37,639 nt of DNA from Leptolyngbya sp. FACHB-8 (GCF_014695575.1 NZ_JACJOO010000093.1:1-37639); one strand, 5' to 3'. Shown: positions 23,201 to 31,982, numbered from the stretch's first letter. A program made the numbers and translations. The notes: generated by a model not told the origin, from the letters alone.

Positions 23201-23729
23201 CAGCGCGATAGTCCTGCTGTTGCTGCAAGTGATTAATCAATTGCTCCAAGGCGCTGATGTATTGCTGCTGAAGCCGTTCGCGCTCGGGGGCAATCCATTC
23301 GTCCTGACAGCTTGGCAGCAGGTCGCCTTTGTAAAGGGCGATCGCCTGTTTGAGTAACGCTTGTGGGGTCGCGACATCAGCCGCTTGTGCTGCTTTAAGA
23401 GCCTCCTCAAATTCCATCACATCCAGGACCGATGACGCAACCGGCGACCATTGCAGCGTTTTTGACTCCACTAGAAGCAATTGATCAGCTTCAGGTAATT
23501 CCCGACGCAGATAGGTCAACTCTTTCCGAAGGTTGGTACGCGCCTGAGTATCAGTCGAATCCGGCCAAAGCTGAAAAGCAAGGCTCTGACGTGATTGAGG
23601 GGCGTGACGGTGTAAGACGAGATACGCCAATAATGCCTGCGATCGCGATGTACTAATGCCAGCGATCGGGCGGTCATTGTAGACAATCGACAATTCGCCG
23701 AACAATCTGACTTGTAAGGTTGCAGGCAT
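17223..23729 (-). CDS. Giant SARP / NB-ARC / WD40 / AAA / TPR STAND-type regulator
   Basis: 2168 aa. Order: winged-helix SARP DNA-binding domain (1-95, VRLFGELSI..LLAYLVLHR..LWPD); bacterial transcriptional activator (BTAD) domain of helical repeats (100-245); Pro-rich linker; NB-ARC NTPase with P-loop GMGGIGKSS (311-319) and Walker B-like CLVILDNVES; helical STAND region ending in the cyanobacterial ADLRNVRLHQV segment; fourteen 42-residue WD40 repeats (about 785-1375), enough for two seven-bladed propellers; a second AAA-type NTPase (AAA_16/MalT-like) introduced by LIGREQEW with P-loop GEPGIGKTR (about 1443) and Walker B LAIVILDNIQW; then a TPR-like C-terminus. SARP-AAA-TPR and NB-ARC-WD40 are each known architectures; having both in one chain suggests a cassette inserted into the other. 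It probably acts as a ligand-gated, ATP-switched transcription regulator. A TATAAT box lies 60 bases upstream. Confidence 0.9.
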   Translation of the reverse strand: MPATLQVRLFGELSIVYNDRPIAGISTSRSQALLAYLVLHRHAPQSRQSLAFQLWPDSTDTQARTNLRKELTYLRRELPEADQLLLVESKTLQWSPVASSVLDVMEFEEALKAAQAADVATPQALLKQAIALYKGDLLPSCQDEWIAPERERLQQQYISALEQLINHLQQQQDYRAALGYAQQLLRADAVNEATYCTLMRLYSYSGDRANALQVYHRCMTVLREELGVDPSATTRDLYQQILNEDEPPPAVSSATSPTIFLTPPTPSPVLAPRQDWGEAIDVSVFYGREKERSTLREWIVNHRCRIALLLGMGGIGKSSLAVKVAQEILESSVAEAQGGRRDVQESQLSHPPSTPPPFEFVIWRSLRNAPLLETLLAELVLFLSEQQDSRAETGRLIHWLKCHRCLVILDNVESIFLGGDAKQLPLQGNLAGQYRSGYENYGDLFRLLGEVQHQSCVLLTSREKPAEVAALEGSEAVRSLQLGGVPEATAAILEAKNLVGSEEQKQQLCQRYSNNPLAIKIVSTSIQDLFNGSIADFLSEDAGVFHGLYQLLDQQCLRSSVFEKNIMFWLAINRERTTLAELAADFVPAASRADLLQALESLSWRSLLETQSGGYTQPPIVMQYVTDRLIEWICDEIEEIANGEEQTSSRSTPTAPFTCSRLPKPAFAVPLLHSHALLKAQGKDYIQEIQIRQIVQPILHQLQIRLGDRAQVEQRLTRILVKLRQDASHRSGYAAGNVLNLLIQLKTDLTGYDLSDLALWQADLRNVRLHQVSLVNSDLSKTVFTETLSLTLAVAFSPDGQLLATGDTNRELRIWRVADGKNLLICQGHTNWIWSIAFSPDGQMLASSSDDKTIKLWDVQTGQCLQTLQEAPYQVWSIAFSPDSQLLATGSESTVIRLWSLARGECCATLEGHTDWVRSVSFSPNGQLLASGSEDGTVKLWNLKSGKCCKTLRGHEKGVWSVAFSPKGDRLASSSSDQTIKLWNVESGECLNTLSGHTNWVRSIAFSPDAQTLASGSEDQTVKLWQVDTGENFQVLRGHTSWVRAVAFSPDGQTLVSGGGDYTVKFWHFHSGQCWRTLQGYTNRVRSVAFSPTEPLLASGNDDYTVKLWDSRTRDCLYTLAGHTNSVCGVAFSADGQLLASGSGDQTIKLWSISSKQCLHTLEGHTGRVWSVAFSLDRQRLVSGSDDHTVKIWNVQTGQCLQTLRGHTSWVCSVALSPDGYTLASGSYDQTIKLWDIRTGKCLHTLAGHQNWVWSIAFSDDGQTLASGSGDHTVKLWDTTTGDCRRSLEEHSSRIWSVAFSPNGKRLASASSDQTVKLWEVDTGYCMHTLKGHSNLIWSIAFSPDSETLASGSQDETIKLWNIHTGKCLHTLRADRPYQGTNIAGAIGLTEAQRTALRTLGAVERDSKADSASTSHTLPLIGREQEWNLLHRWLTDDHRSEILLLLGEPGIGKTRLLEELATTVRANNGQVLWGLAFEAEMLRPYGVWIDALHSLPAQALADLPVELQSLFPEAFPRAEPTDLRRLFDAMVRLLSQLSANKLAIVILDNIQWLDEASAALLHYAARLLGHTRVRFACAARARELAASQPVNKLVQSLRRENRLQSLELPLLNQTHTVQLVQEIDWAIDGNQIFVESGGNPLFALEIARAIAQHGTACSESLEALIQERLQQLSQSTREFLSWTAVLGRSFNPTTIAEIVDFPSNKLLTAIEELEQEGIICPGAIVQGETQYDFVHDIVRQIAYHQMSVPRRRLMHRQIAQALKSSFATEDSFASEIAYHASLGGNHDLAASACIIAAERCLRLFAYAEASQLTERGLEHCQYLEHSARVRCRIELLKLHVLAGVNRERFAQLEAELHQLIEEARTLELQDEEATGFEVLIALNYEQGNLTSVQEHSLRAAERGRAASSTTTARMLAYTGWCLAETECEMPRAEALLLEAQSLAARVGVELIDIPCGLGCVRRHAADYPTARSLLHQAWKMAQAEQDHWRECACLTYLAMTELEASNPIAAIPYSSELAAVAAKISGEGSEGAFAAALDALARYAVGQTGAEQMLAQALLSLRQLDSQRMIAYTLTFAAEIDLKEHRIELAIDRAEAAVRAAQIVDHPSETALAEATLIRSRLMHEDHQIALELFEDLHQRINVYMISERARIAIQQLAEYLVEQPEKG

Positions 23730-23789
23730 TGCGCTTAAACTTCCAAATCAAATATTTCAACCGTCTATTCTGCTTTGGGATTACAACTA

Positions 23790-23795
23790 ATTATA
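23790..23795 (-). promoter_or_regulatory. -10 promoter element for the giant STAND gene
   Basis: On the minus strand this is a consensus TATAAT, about 60 bases before the ATG at 23729. The hexamer at -35 spacing (TTTAAG) is weak, so an activator is likely needed. The leader has no strong Shine-Dalgarno sequence. Confidence 0.45.
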
Positions 23796-23799
23796 ATAC

Positions 23800-24240
23800 C
23801 TGCTATAAGCTCTTAAAGCTTTAATTAATATTTCAAAAAATGCCATTAATCTTGCCGATCTGTGTGGTAACTGATCGGCTTAAACCATACTCTGTTCCCC
23901 TTCAAGCCTTCTCAAGTTCCAATAATTTTTTCAGCCAAGCTTTTTTTTCCACCTTGCCATTGATCTGTTTTTGCGACACAACCATCAATACTGCAAGAAA
24001 ACGTAGAAAATTACGTTGCAACAGACATTGTTTACACCTTAAGTAGGTATCAGAAGTAGATGGTCCACTGGATCTGCTTTCACTTCACTTTGCGATCAAT
24101 TCAGATTAAACTTAAGGCCCAAGTTCCGTCTATATTAGAACACGCTTATCTGGCAGTAACGGCTATCTTATCTATCACATAACCAGTTTCCTGTAATCGA
24201 TATCCTTCTGATAGCTCCAGCCAATCGATTTGACACATGA
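23800..24240. other. Intergenic stretch
   Basis: Mostly AT-rich. It contains the divergent upstream region of the giant gene and, to the right, presumably eroded 5' sequence of the truncated sensor kinase, but I could not extend that gene's similarity past 24246. Confidence 0.4.
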
Positions 24241-24245
24241 CATGA

Positions 24246-25927
24246 GACAGTAACCCCACTTCTATCAGATTCCGAGGAAATTTTCCTACTGGTCCTTACA
24301 TCGCCGCATCTGCAAGTCGTCCGATTTATGATGCTCAAAACCGCTTGCTGGGCATGATTGCTATTGGTATTCATCTATTGAAACTGAGTGACTTCTTACG
24401 CAGCCTGAATATTAGCCAATCTGGACAAGTATTTCTTGTAGAGCGAGACGGCACCTTAATCGCTAACTCTGGCACAGAAATGCCCTTTGCCCTTGTCAAT
24501 AAGGAAGTTCAACGATTACGAGCAATTGATAGTCCCAATCCCGTTATTCACACGATTGCTGAGCACATTCAAACTACCAACGGGTTTCAGGCAATCGCTC
24601 AAGATACGGACTTCCAGCTTGAGATTCAGGGGGAACAGTATTTTGTTCATGTTGTGCCTTGGCGCGATGAATATGGATTGGACTGGCTATTGGTGGTCAG
24701 TGTGCCGGAGAACACATTCATGGCCCAAATCAATGCCAATACCCGCACCACGATTGCGCTCTGTTTTGCAGCTTTGGCTATTGCTTCTATAATGGGCATC
24801 TTCACCTCTCGTTTGATTGCTCGTCCCATTCTTCGCCTCAATCGGGCCAGTGAAGCAATGGCATCTGGCAACCTAGATCAGACGGTAGAAGCAAGCAATA
24901 TTCAAGAGCTCAACACCCTATCTAACTCCTTCAACCACATGACAGGACGGATGAGTGAACTGTTCACGGCCTTAGAGCATAGCAAGGCAGAATTGGAAGA
25001 CCGGGTCGAAGAACGCACAGTTGACCTTAAAAATACTTTGGCAGAATTGCAGCGGACTCAGGCTCAAGTGGTTCAAAACGAAAAGATGTCGAGTCTGGGG
25101 CAATTGGTGGCTGGGGTCGCACATGAGATCAATAACCCAGTCAACTTCATTCACGGTAACCTCGCTCATGTGCAGGAATGCACCGAGGATTTATTGGCAT
25201 TTGTGCAGTTGTATCAGCAGCATAATCCTCATCCTGCTCCTGAAATTCAAATGGCTGCTGAAGATATTGATCTAGAGTTTTGCAGGAAGACCTACCCAGG
25301 ATGCTGGCTTCGATGAAGCTGGGAACCGATCGCATTCGCCAAATCATTCTGTCATTGCGAAACTTCTCCCGTATGGATGAAGCTGAATACAAAGCGGTTG
25401 ATCTTCACGAAGGCATCGACAGCACCCTGCTGATTCTGCAACACCGCCTCAAAGCCAAATCTGAGCGACCGGAGATTGAGATTAGCAAAGACTACGGTAA
25501 GCTACCACTGGTCGAATGCTATGCCGGGCAGCTCAACCAAGTGTTTATGAATATTTTGGTGAATTCTATTGATGCGATAGAAGAGAGCAACGCCAAGCGT
25601 ACTTACCAGGAGATTAAGGACAATCCAAGTCGAATTACAATCCGCACATCCATTGTTGATACGGCCTGGGTAGAAGTGGCGATCGCTGATAACGGGGTCG
25701 GTATTACTAAAGAGATTCAACAACGAATATTTGATCCCTTCTTCACCACAAAACCCCATGGAAAAGGCACCGGAATGGGAATGTCTATCAGCTACCAAAT
25801 CGTCACGGAGAAACATAGTGGCAAGCTAGAGTGCTTCTCAACACCTGGGAAAGGAACTGAGTTCATTATTCGGATTCCTCTACAGCAACAAGTTCATTCA
25901 GCGATTTCTACTCAGAGCAACAAATAG
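24246..25927 (+). pseudogene. Broken dCache-HAMP sensor histidine kinase
   Basis: The open frame starts after TGA (24243-24245), without its natural N-terminus. PYIAASASRPIYDAQNRLLG and GQVFLVERDGTLIANSG are the membrane-distal and proximal parts of a double Cache sensor. A transmembrane helix follows (TTIALCFAALAIASIMGIF), then HAMP (ARPILRLNRASEAMASGNLD), a coiled coil and HisKA with VAGVAHEINNPVNF. At 25277-25282 a T-run is one base short. The frame changes to a dead end (CRKTYPGCWLR), while the true continuation (QEDLPRMLASMKLGTDRIRQ) proceeds in another frame to HATPase motifs NQVFMNILVNSIDAIEE, DNGVG and GKGTGMGMSI. The first transmembrane helix and about half of the sensor are absent. 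A sequencing error could explain the indel but not the missing N-terminus. Confidence 0.8.
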
Positions 25928-25953
25928 TTAATATGGCGGTGTAGTGATTCTAG

Positions 25954-26496
25954 CGTGATGGCATAAAAACCTCATTTATTCGTACACACTTCCTTATCTG
26001 TGACTTCATTTTTAATGGTGACTTAGTAGAAGCAGTAGTTCTTATAAGAAAACAGATGGAGTCTTTGGCAAGGCTTCATGAGCTTGACTCTGCGCCCTGG
26101 CAAAAGTTGATTGGCAAAGTGCCCAACATCAAAAATATTCTAAAAGGGAAATCGGGATGTATGTATGATGACCTCTCGGAGGTCGCTCATTTCTCGACTC
26201 CACGAGTTGCTGAATTGCTCCATGTTATTGAAGAGGGCGAATTGTTGGGGCCAAGCTTACTCCCTCAACATTCCCAAGAAAGCGGAGCTTGTTTTGATAC
26301 GAATTGTCTCGTTGCAATATACTTTATTTCTTGGCTTGTGGAAAAATTGCCAAGGTGGTATCCCAATTATGGCAATACAGAGGATAAACTTACCCTTGGA
26401 AACACTACATTACTTGCGGTGAACTTGGGAGTGGGTAGTGCTACAGATCTGTTGTTTTTGTATTATAAATCTGTTGGAATAGAGGATATCTCTTAG
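25954..26496 (+). pseudogene. Unidentified gene, 5' end lost
   Basis: The frame is open from TAG (25951-25953) and reads RTHFLICDFIFNGDLVEAVV before the first Met (26056), so coding character extends upstream of any usable ATG/GTG/TTG. From that Met the product would be 146 aa: QKLIGKVPNIKNILKGKSG, DDLSEVAHFSTPRVAELLHV, then a hydrophobic CLVAIYFISWLVEKL and a second one (TLLAVNLGVGSATDLLFLYY). The helical N-terminal part and the HF..PR motif suggest a larger ancestral protein. I do not recognise it. If the Met is used, an intact short protein is possible. Confidence 0.45.
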
Positions 26497-26519
26497 TCAA
26501 TTTTAACTCATGGTTTTAG

Positions 26520-26705
26520 GAAACCATTCATTGTCCAGATTGTGATGGTACTGAGGTCATTAAGCATGACAAAACACTGGAACGTTTTGAAAAGTTCACC
26601 TTAAATCATCTCCTGACCGAAATGGCGCGTTGGAGTGAACTTGGATCCCAATTTCAAGCAGAACTCGCTGGCATGACTCCAGCCAGTGCGCTGTCGAGTG
26701 CCTAA
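26520..26705 (+). pseudogene. Unidentified gene fragment with a CxxC motif
   Basis: A 61-codon frame directly after TAG reads ETIHCPDCDGTEVIKHDKTL then FTLNHLLTEMARWSELGSQF and ends ALSSA-stop. CPDC followed by about 20 charged residues looks like half of a zinc ribbon. There is no start codon. It could be the tail of a transposase, helicase or other zinc protein. Confidence 0.3.
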
Positions 26706-26734
26706 ACCATCCGCCAGGCTACTTTGAGCCCTAG

Positions 26735-27098
26735 ATTGCAATACTGGCTGCACTATCGACGAAGCTACGTTTCGTTCTGAAAATAGACACTTACTACTCA
26801 ACGGCTCCTAACCAAAGCACTCCTACCCTGGCACAAACCATTACAGTTCAAAAGGGCAGTTTAGAGTACATTCCCAACGAAAAACCTCAGTATAGGAGTT
26901 AGCTATATTGGGGCTAATCGAGTGTTTGGAAATATCGGAGGCGATGGATATCAAAATCTTAGAATCACTGATGGGCGTATTGGAGACGTATATGAATATA
27001 GAGGGGCAAAAGCTTATAGAATCAGAATTATTCAAGTGAATAGCAACTATCTTGCTGGTTCTGTAATGTTTAGAGTTGGCCAGTTTGACAATCGCTAG
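26735..27098 (+). pseudogene. Unidentified frameshifted gene fragment
   Basis: The first frame (26735-26899) encodes LSTKLRFVLKIDTYYSTAPN, TITVQKGSLEYIPNEKPQY and stops at 26900. The second frame takes over at about 26897 with VSYIGANRVFGNIGGDGYQN, then LRITDGRIGDVYEYRGAKAY and ends at 27098. A single indel near 26893-26900 would join them into one beta-rich polypeptide of about 120 residues. No start codon is present. I do not recognise the family. Confidence 0.4.
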
Positions 27099-27101
27099 TT
27101 T

Positions 27102-27493
27102 TAGGTTGCAACTCCTACCTTAACCAGTTACCCTGAGGAGCTTACACTGTTAGGGGTGATTGAGCTGGCTAACCAAGTTCTCCCTACTAATTACAAAGGC
27201 GCAAGTTAGTAGCATCACAGCATCGGTTGCCCTGGCGAAAATTCGTGGCTCAGTTGCAGCCACTCATAATATGCCCTAATGTCGGCGAGGCCAAGAAAGT
27301 AGGTTCTGTTAAGAGCACTTGCTGATACCCATGTTAGTGGTCGCCATTCCAATGGTAGTTACTGCAATACGCCTGCTTCATGAAAAGATATCAGTGTAAT
27401 TACTGTTAAAGCAGTGGCTTCTTAAGTTGAGATGAACTCTTAGAAGCTCTAGCCTAAATTTTTTTAGATGTCGGTAATCTAAGACTGACCATC
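27102..27493. other. Intergenic stretch upstream of the RTX gene
   Basis: No coding sequence or structured element seen. It should contain the promoter of the RTX protein gene, but no convincing -35/-10 pair stood out. Confidence 0.4.
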
Positions 27494-27547
27494 TTGGTAT
27501 ATTTCCAGGCTGGTGTTAGAAACTATCGCATTTATTCTCCTACTGCT

Positions 27548-30500
27548 ATGTCCAGCACCACCAACCAAGCGCCTACGCTCACCGCCAATACGGGTGTTTC
27601 AGCAGCTCAAAACGAATGGGTCACCGTTACCAGTGCGATGCTGCAAGTCAGCGATGCAGATACCTCTCCAGATCAACTGGTTTACACAATTACCCATTTA
27701 CCCACAGGCGGCTTACTGCAACTGAATGGGCAGCTACTGAGTGTTGATAGCAGTTTCACCCAGGATGATATCAATCAAGGTCGGCTGACCTATTTTCGAG
27801 GAAGCAGTGCTGGAAGTGAAAGCTTAGGTTTTGTCTTTACCGACGGTACTCAAGAGCTCAGCTACTTAGCGAAATCAACGTATGGCCTAAGTGCTTCTTT
27901 TTCGGCCTCAGGTCGATATATCACCTTTACTGCGGATGATAGTAGCTTGGTTAGTGGTGATACCAATGGAATAGATAATGTTTATGTCTACGATCGCTAC
28001 ACCAAAACCTACAGCCGTGTCTCGCTGAGTTCTAATGGCGAACAAGGATATAGTTCCTCCCGCAGTCCCTCTATTTCCGCAGATGGCCGATATATTAGCT
28101 TTATATCCTATTCCAACAATCTGGTCGTGGGGGATACTAATGGACGCGATGACGCGTTTCTGCACGACCGCCAAACCGGTGAAACAATTAGAATTTCAGT
28201 CGATCCTAACGGAAATCAATCAAATACAGGCCCTTCCTGGGTCAATGGTATATCAGCCGATGGGCGTTATACTACGCTATCTTCCTATGCGACAAATTTG
28301 ACATCTGATGAAGACATTAACAATGATCTTGATGTCTTTGTTTATGATCGCCTAACACAACAAAATACACGCATTTCAATTCCGTTTAATGGAGTTGCAG
28401 ATGCGCTTGGCTATTCTCGTAGCCCTGCAATTTCAGATGATGGACGTTATATAACTTTCTACTCGACGGCGGCAAATCTGGTCCCAGGCGATACCAATGC
28501 GTTACCAGATATCTTTGTTCGCGATCGCGTAACCGGAGAAACGACCCGCGCCTCGATAGCATCAGACGGCACACAGAACACGGGGCAAATCAGCGCAGCT
28601 GACATATCCGGAGATGGGCGTTACATCGTTTTTAGTTCTACAGATGGAACATTAGTGAGTGGCGATACAAACGGTGTTATTGATATCTTCATTCATGATC
28701 GGGAAACAGGCCAAACGAGTAGGATTTCAGCAGGGGCACAAGGAGAACCCGCAAATGGGCATTCTCGGCTTCCGTCTATCTCTAGAAATGGACGCTATAT
28801 AACGTTCGCTTCAAATGCGACAAATTTGATAGCAGGCACCTCCATCCCGACTGGCCAGATCTATGTTTATGATCGCCAAACTGGGGAAACAAGGGTTATT
28901 GAAGGAAGCTTTCTTGAAAGTCTGCCTGGCTCAACTCTGGCATGGCCTAATCCATCTCCTTTTTATCAGCGAGAGTGGCTTGGTTCTGAGGTATCACCTG
29001 ATGGACGTGCAATTATTTTCTCCTCAAGTACCATGGACTTACTTGCTACAGAAGCAGATCAAACACGGGGGATCTATCTGTATAGTCCTAGAATCTTCAA
29101 TGGCAGAACGGTATTGGGAAGAGAATTCACCAACACCGCACCAACCTTGAGGCAAGAGATTAGCGATACATGGGCTATGGGAGGCACTTTTTTCCAATAT
29201 ACGGTTCCGGCCAATGCGTTTACGGATTCTGATGGAGGTGATGTTCTCAGCTATCGTGCGGCTCTTGCGGATGGGAGCGCACTTCCTACGTGGCTTCAAT
29301 TCAACGCTCAAACCCTCACCTTTAGCGGGACACCAACGAGTGCCGATGCAGGCTTTCTCAATCTTCAACTAACGGCAACAGATACGGCAGGTGCTACAGC
29401 CACGGACACCTTTGTGTTAGAAATTGCGAGTTCCAATGCCCCGCCTATCGTGGTCACCCCTTACAAACAGCAAACAGTCATCGAAGACGAGTTTTTCTCC
29501 ATAACCATTGCGGATATTTTCAGGGATAACGATAACAACGATTTTCTGGTTTACGGAGCACGTCTGAAGTCCACTTTTTGGCCTGCTAACTCCCTCACCA
29601 TCGACCCCAAAACCGGACAAATCAATGGTACGCTTCCCAATACCGCCGTAGGTTCTCAATATATGCCTGTGTGGGCAACGGATCGGTTTGGCAGAACCAC
29701 TAACACCTGGGTCATATTAACGGTTACCAATACCAACGATGCCCCAATCGTGGCTAACGCGATCGCCGATCAAGCCACTACGGCAGAAATACCCTTTCTG
29801 TTCGCCGTACCCAGCAATACCTTCCGAGATATCGATTCGGATGATGCACTCGTCTATAGCGCAACTCTAGAGGACGGAACTCCTCTTCCGGATTGGCTTC
29901 TGTTCAATCCCACAACACGGAGTTTTAGAGGTACACCGGCCAATGCGCACATCCATCCCCTGCAATTAAAGGTGACAGCAACCGATCGTTCGGGTATTTC
30001 CATCAGCGACGTCTTTAGTCTGACCATTACGAGCAATACGGCTCCAACCCTGGATACGGCCATTACGGATCAATCCGTGACTGAAGATACTCGATTCTCG
30101 TTCACCATTCCCAGCGGCACATTTGGAAATACCGATGCGAGGGATGGGCTCACTTACAGAGCCAAGCTGGAAGATGGAAGCCCTCTTCCGGTATGGCTCC
30201 GGTTTAATGCAACAACCCTGACTTTTAGTGGAACTCCGACGAATGCCTACGTAGGAACCCTTAATGTGCAGGTACAAGCCACTGATCGGGCTGGAGCTTC
30301 TATCAGTGATGTGTTTACGTTAGCGATCGCCAATACCAATGATGCTCCAATGCTGACTGCTCCTATCTGGGATCAATCAGCCTCTAACTATATAGAGTTT
30401 TATTTCCAAATTCCCAGCAACACATTCCGAGACATTGATCCAGGAGACGCCCTCACCTACAGTGCCACTCAGGAAGATGGAACGCCTCTTCCTAGCTGGA

Positions 30501-31813
30501 TTAGCTTTGATCCTTCAACACAGTCTTTTATCGGTACCCCAACCATTACTGATGCTGGTACCCTCAATCTGCAGGTAACAGCAACCGATTTGACAGGAGT
30601 GGCTAGAAGCGATGTATTTACGTTAGCTATCTTGTCCGATAACCATGCTCCAACATTAGCCACTTCCCTACTTGATCAAGTTGTGAGAGAAGATCAAGCT
30701 TTTGTTTTTGCAATACCCAGCAACGCATTTCGAGATGTCAATCCAAATGACCTTCTGACTTATAGTGCAACGCTAGAAGATGGCCAGCCGCTTCCTTCGT
30801 GGCTAAGCTTTGATGCTTCGGCATTGTCCTTTAGCGGCACTCCAAGAAATACCCATGTGGGCACAATTAGCATTCAAGTGACCGCGGCGGATCGAGATGG
30901 TGCCACAATTAGTGATAGCTTCGCTTTATTGATCGCCAACACGAACGATGCCCCTGATGCCCGTAGAGATCAGATTATTTTTGCACAGAGCCGTAGTCTG
31001 TCCATCTATAAATCCATACTTTTGCAGAACGATTACGATGTGGATCCGGGTGATCGCCTCACCATTTCATCCGTAGCAAAACCTCGCAACGGTGCCTTGA
31101 TGAAGGGTAGCAGCGATGCCTATTACATCTATGTGCCCTATAAGGCCGGATTGAATCAATTTGCTTACACCATTCGGGATCGATATGGTGCGACGGCAAC
31201 ATCTATCATGGATCTCGTTGCCACAACTTTACCGGCGGCGCTTGTTGGAACGACCCGAGCCGATCGCCTCATTGGGAATGGTCAGGAAAATGGCATTCGA
31301 GGTTTCGGTGGTGATGATGCCTTGTTCGGTAGGGATAAATACGATGCTTTGTATGGTGAGGTAGGAAATGACTTATTAGATGGAGGAAGTGGCAACGATA
31401 TTCTGGTTGGGGGGCAAGGGCAAGATCGCCTTTTGGGCGGCACCGGAGCCGATAATTTAGTGGGGGGTGCAGGTCGCGATCGCCTAACAGGTGGCAGTGG
31501 GAAAGATCTTTTCCACTTGGCTACACCCAATACTGGATCAAGTGATGTGCTCACCGATTTCCGCATTGGAGAGGACCGATTACTGATTTCCCGAACAGAC
31601 TTCCGTCTCAATCACCCGCTGGCTGTTCTTGCCGCTCAATACTTAACGGTCGGTGCCCGAGCTGTGCGGGGTAGCGATCGCTTTATCTACAATTCCGGAA
31701 ATGGACGGTTGTTCTTTGATGCAGATGGAACAGGCCGCATTGCTCAAGTTGAGATTGTGCAATTACTCAATCGGCCAACCCTTAATGCATCCAGTTTAGC
31801 TGTCATGGCTTGA
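27548..31813 (+). CDS. RTX calcium-binding surface/secreted protein with propeller and cadherin-like domains
   Basis: 1421 aa, acidic, no signal peptide. Residues about 1-105 form a cadherin-like domain (APTLTANTG..VSDADTSPDQLVYTI). Residues 110-520 hold seven TolB/PD40-type units, most with SADGRYISF and a calcium-loop-like GDTNGxxDxFxxDR. Residues 534-1134 form six dystroglycan-type cadherin-like domains (EDGTPLPSWLSF..FSGTP..VTATDRxG..SDxFxLxI). A further domain (NDAPDARRDQIIF..NDYDVDPGDRLTI) precedes five to six RTX nonapeptides (GGxGxDxLxGG, about 1234-1330) and a C-terminal cap (DVLTDFRIGEDRLLIS) as in type I secreted proteins. I prefer the ATG at 27548; an in-frame TTG 18 codons upstream adds an unrelated stretch. 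It is expected to be exported by a TolC/ABC system, not encoded here, and to act in adhesion or the cell envelope. Confidence 0.88.
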   Translation: MSSTTNQAPTLTANTGVSAAQNEWVTVTSAMLQVSDADTSPDQLVYTITHLPTGGLLQLNGQLLSVDSSFTQDDINQGRLTYFRGSSAGSESLGFVFTDGTQELSYLAKSTYGLSASFSASGRYITFTADDSSLVSGDTNGIDNVYVYDRYTKTYSRVSLSSNGEQGYSSSRSPSISADGRYISFISYSNNLVVGDTNGRDDAFLHDRQTGETIRISVDPNGNQSNTGPSWVNGISADGRYTTLSSYATNLTSDEDINNDLDVFVYDRLTQQNTRISIPFNGVADALGYSRSPAISDDGRYITFYSTAANLVPGDTNALPDIFVRDRVTGETTRASIASDGTQNTGQISAADISGDGRYIVFSSTDGTLVSGDTNGVIDIFIHDRETGQTSRISAGAQGEPANGHSRLPSISRNGRYITFASNATNLIAGTSIPTGQIYVYDRQTGETRVIEGSFLESLPGSTLAWPNPSPFYQREWLGSEVSPDGRAIIFSSSTMDLLATEADQTRGIYLYSPRIFNGRTVLGREFTNTAPTLRQEISDTWAMGGTFFQYTVPANAFTDSDGGDVLSYRAALADGSALPTWLQFNAQTLTFSGTPTSADAGFLNLQLTATDTAGATATDTFVLEIASSNAPPIVVTPYKQQTVIEDEFFSITIADIFRDNDNNDFLVYGARLKSTFWPANSLTIDPKTGQINGTLPNTAVGSQYMPVWATDRFGRTTNTWVILTVTNTNDAPIVANAIADQATTAEIPFLFAVPSNTFRDIDSDDALVYSATLEDGTPLPDWLLFNPTTRSFRGTPANAHIHPLQLKVTATDRSGISISDVFSLTITSNTAPTLDTAITDQSVTEDTRFSFTIPSGTFGNTDARDGLTYRAKLEDGSPLPVWLRFNATTLTFSGTPTNAYVGTLNVQVQATDRAGASISDVFTLAIANTNDAPMLTAPIWDQSASNYIEFYFQIPSNTFRDIDPGDALTYSATQEDGTPLPSWISFDPSTQSFIGTPTITDAGTLNLQVTATDLTGVARSDVFTLAILSDNHAPTLATSLLDQVVREDQAFVFAIPSNAFRDVNPNDLLTYSATLEDGQPLPSWLSFDASALSFSGTPRNTHVGTISIQVTAADRDGATISDSFALLIANTNDAPDARRDQIIFAQSRSLSIYKSILLQNDYDVDPGDRLTISSVAKPRNGALMKGSSDAYYIYVPYKAGLNQFAYTIRDRYGATATSIMDLVATTLPAALVGTTRADRLIGNGQENGIRGFGGDDALFGRDKYDALYGEVGNDLLDGGSGNDILVGGQGQDRLLGGTGADNLVGGAGRDRLTGGSGKDLFHLATPNTGSSDVLTDFRIGEDRLLISRTDFRLNHPLAVLAAQYLTVGARAVRGSDRFIYNSGNGRLFFDADGTGRIAQVEIVQLLNRPTLNASSLAVMA

Positions 31814-31915
31814 TCAATTTATTGCCGAGCACCAAAACCTTCACTTCGCTGTTGGGAAGTTGTTGCATACTGCTATTTCCACTCACCGTTTTCACGACAC
31901 TTCTAGGAAATTCTT

Positions 31916-31946
31916 ACAAAAAGACCCAGCCCAAGAGCCAGGTCTT
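31916..31946 (-). terminator. Rho-independent terminator for the DUF4278 gene
   Basis: On the minus strand AAGACC pairs with GGTCTT across a TGGCTCTTGGGCTG loop that can extend the stem, and a T-run follows. It lies about 37 bases after the stop of the gene at 31983-32183. Confidence 0.6.
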
Positions 31947-31982
31947 CACGTCGTTAACCAGTTTCTCAAACTTGAATGACTG

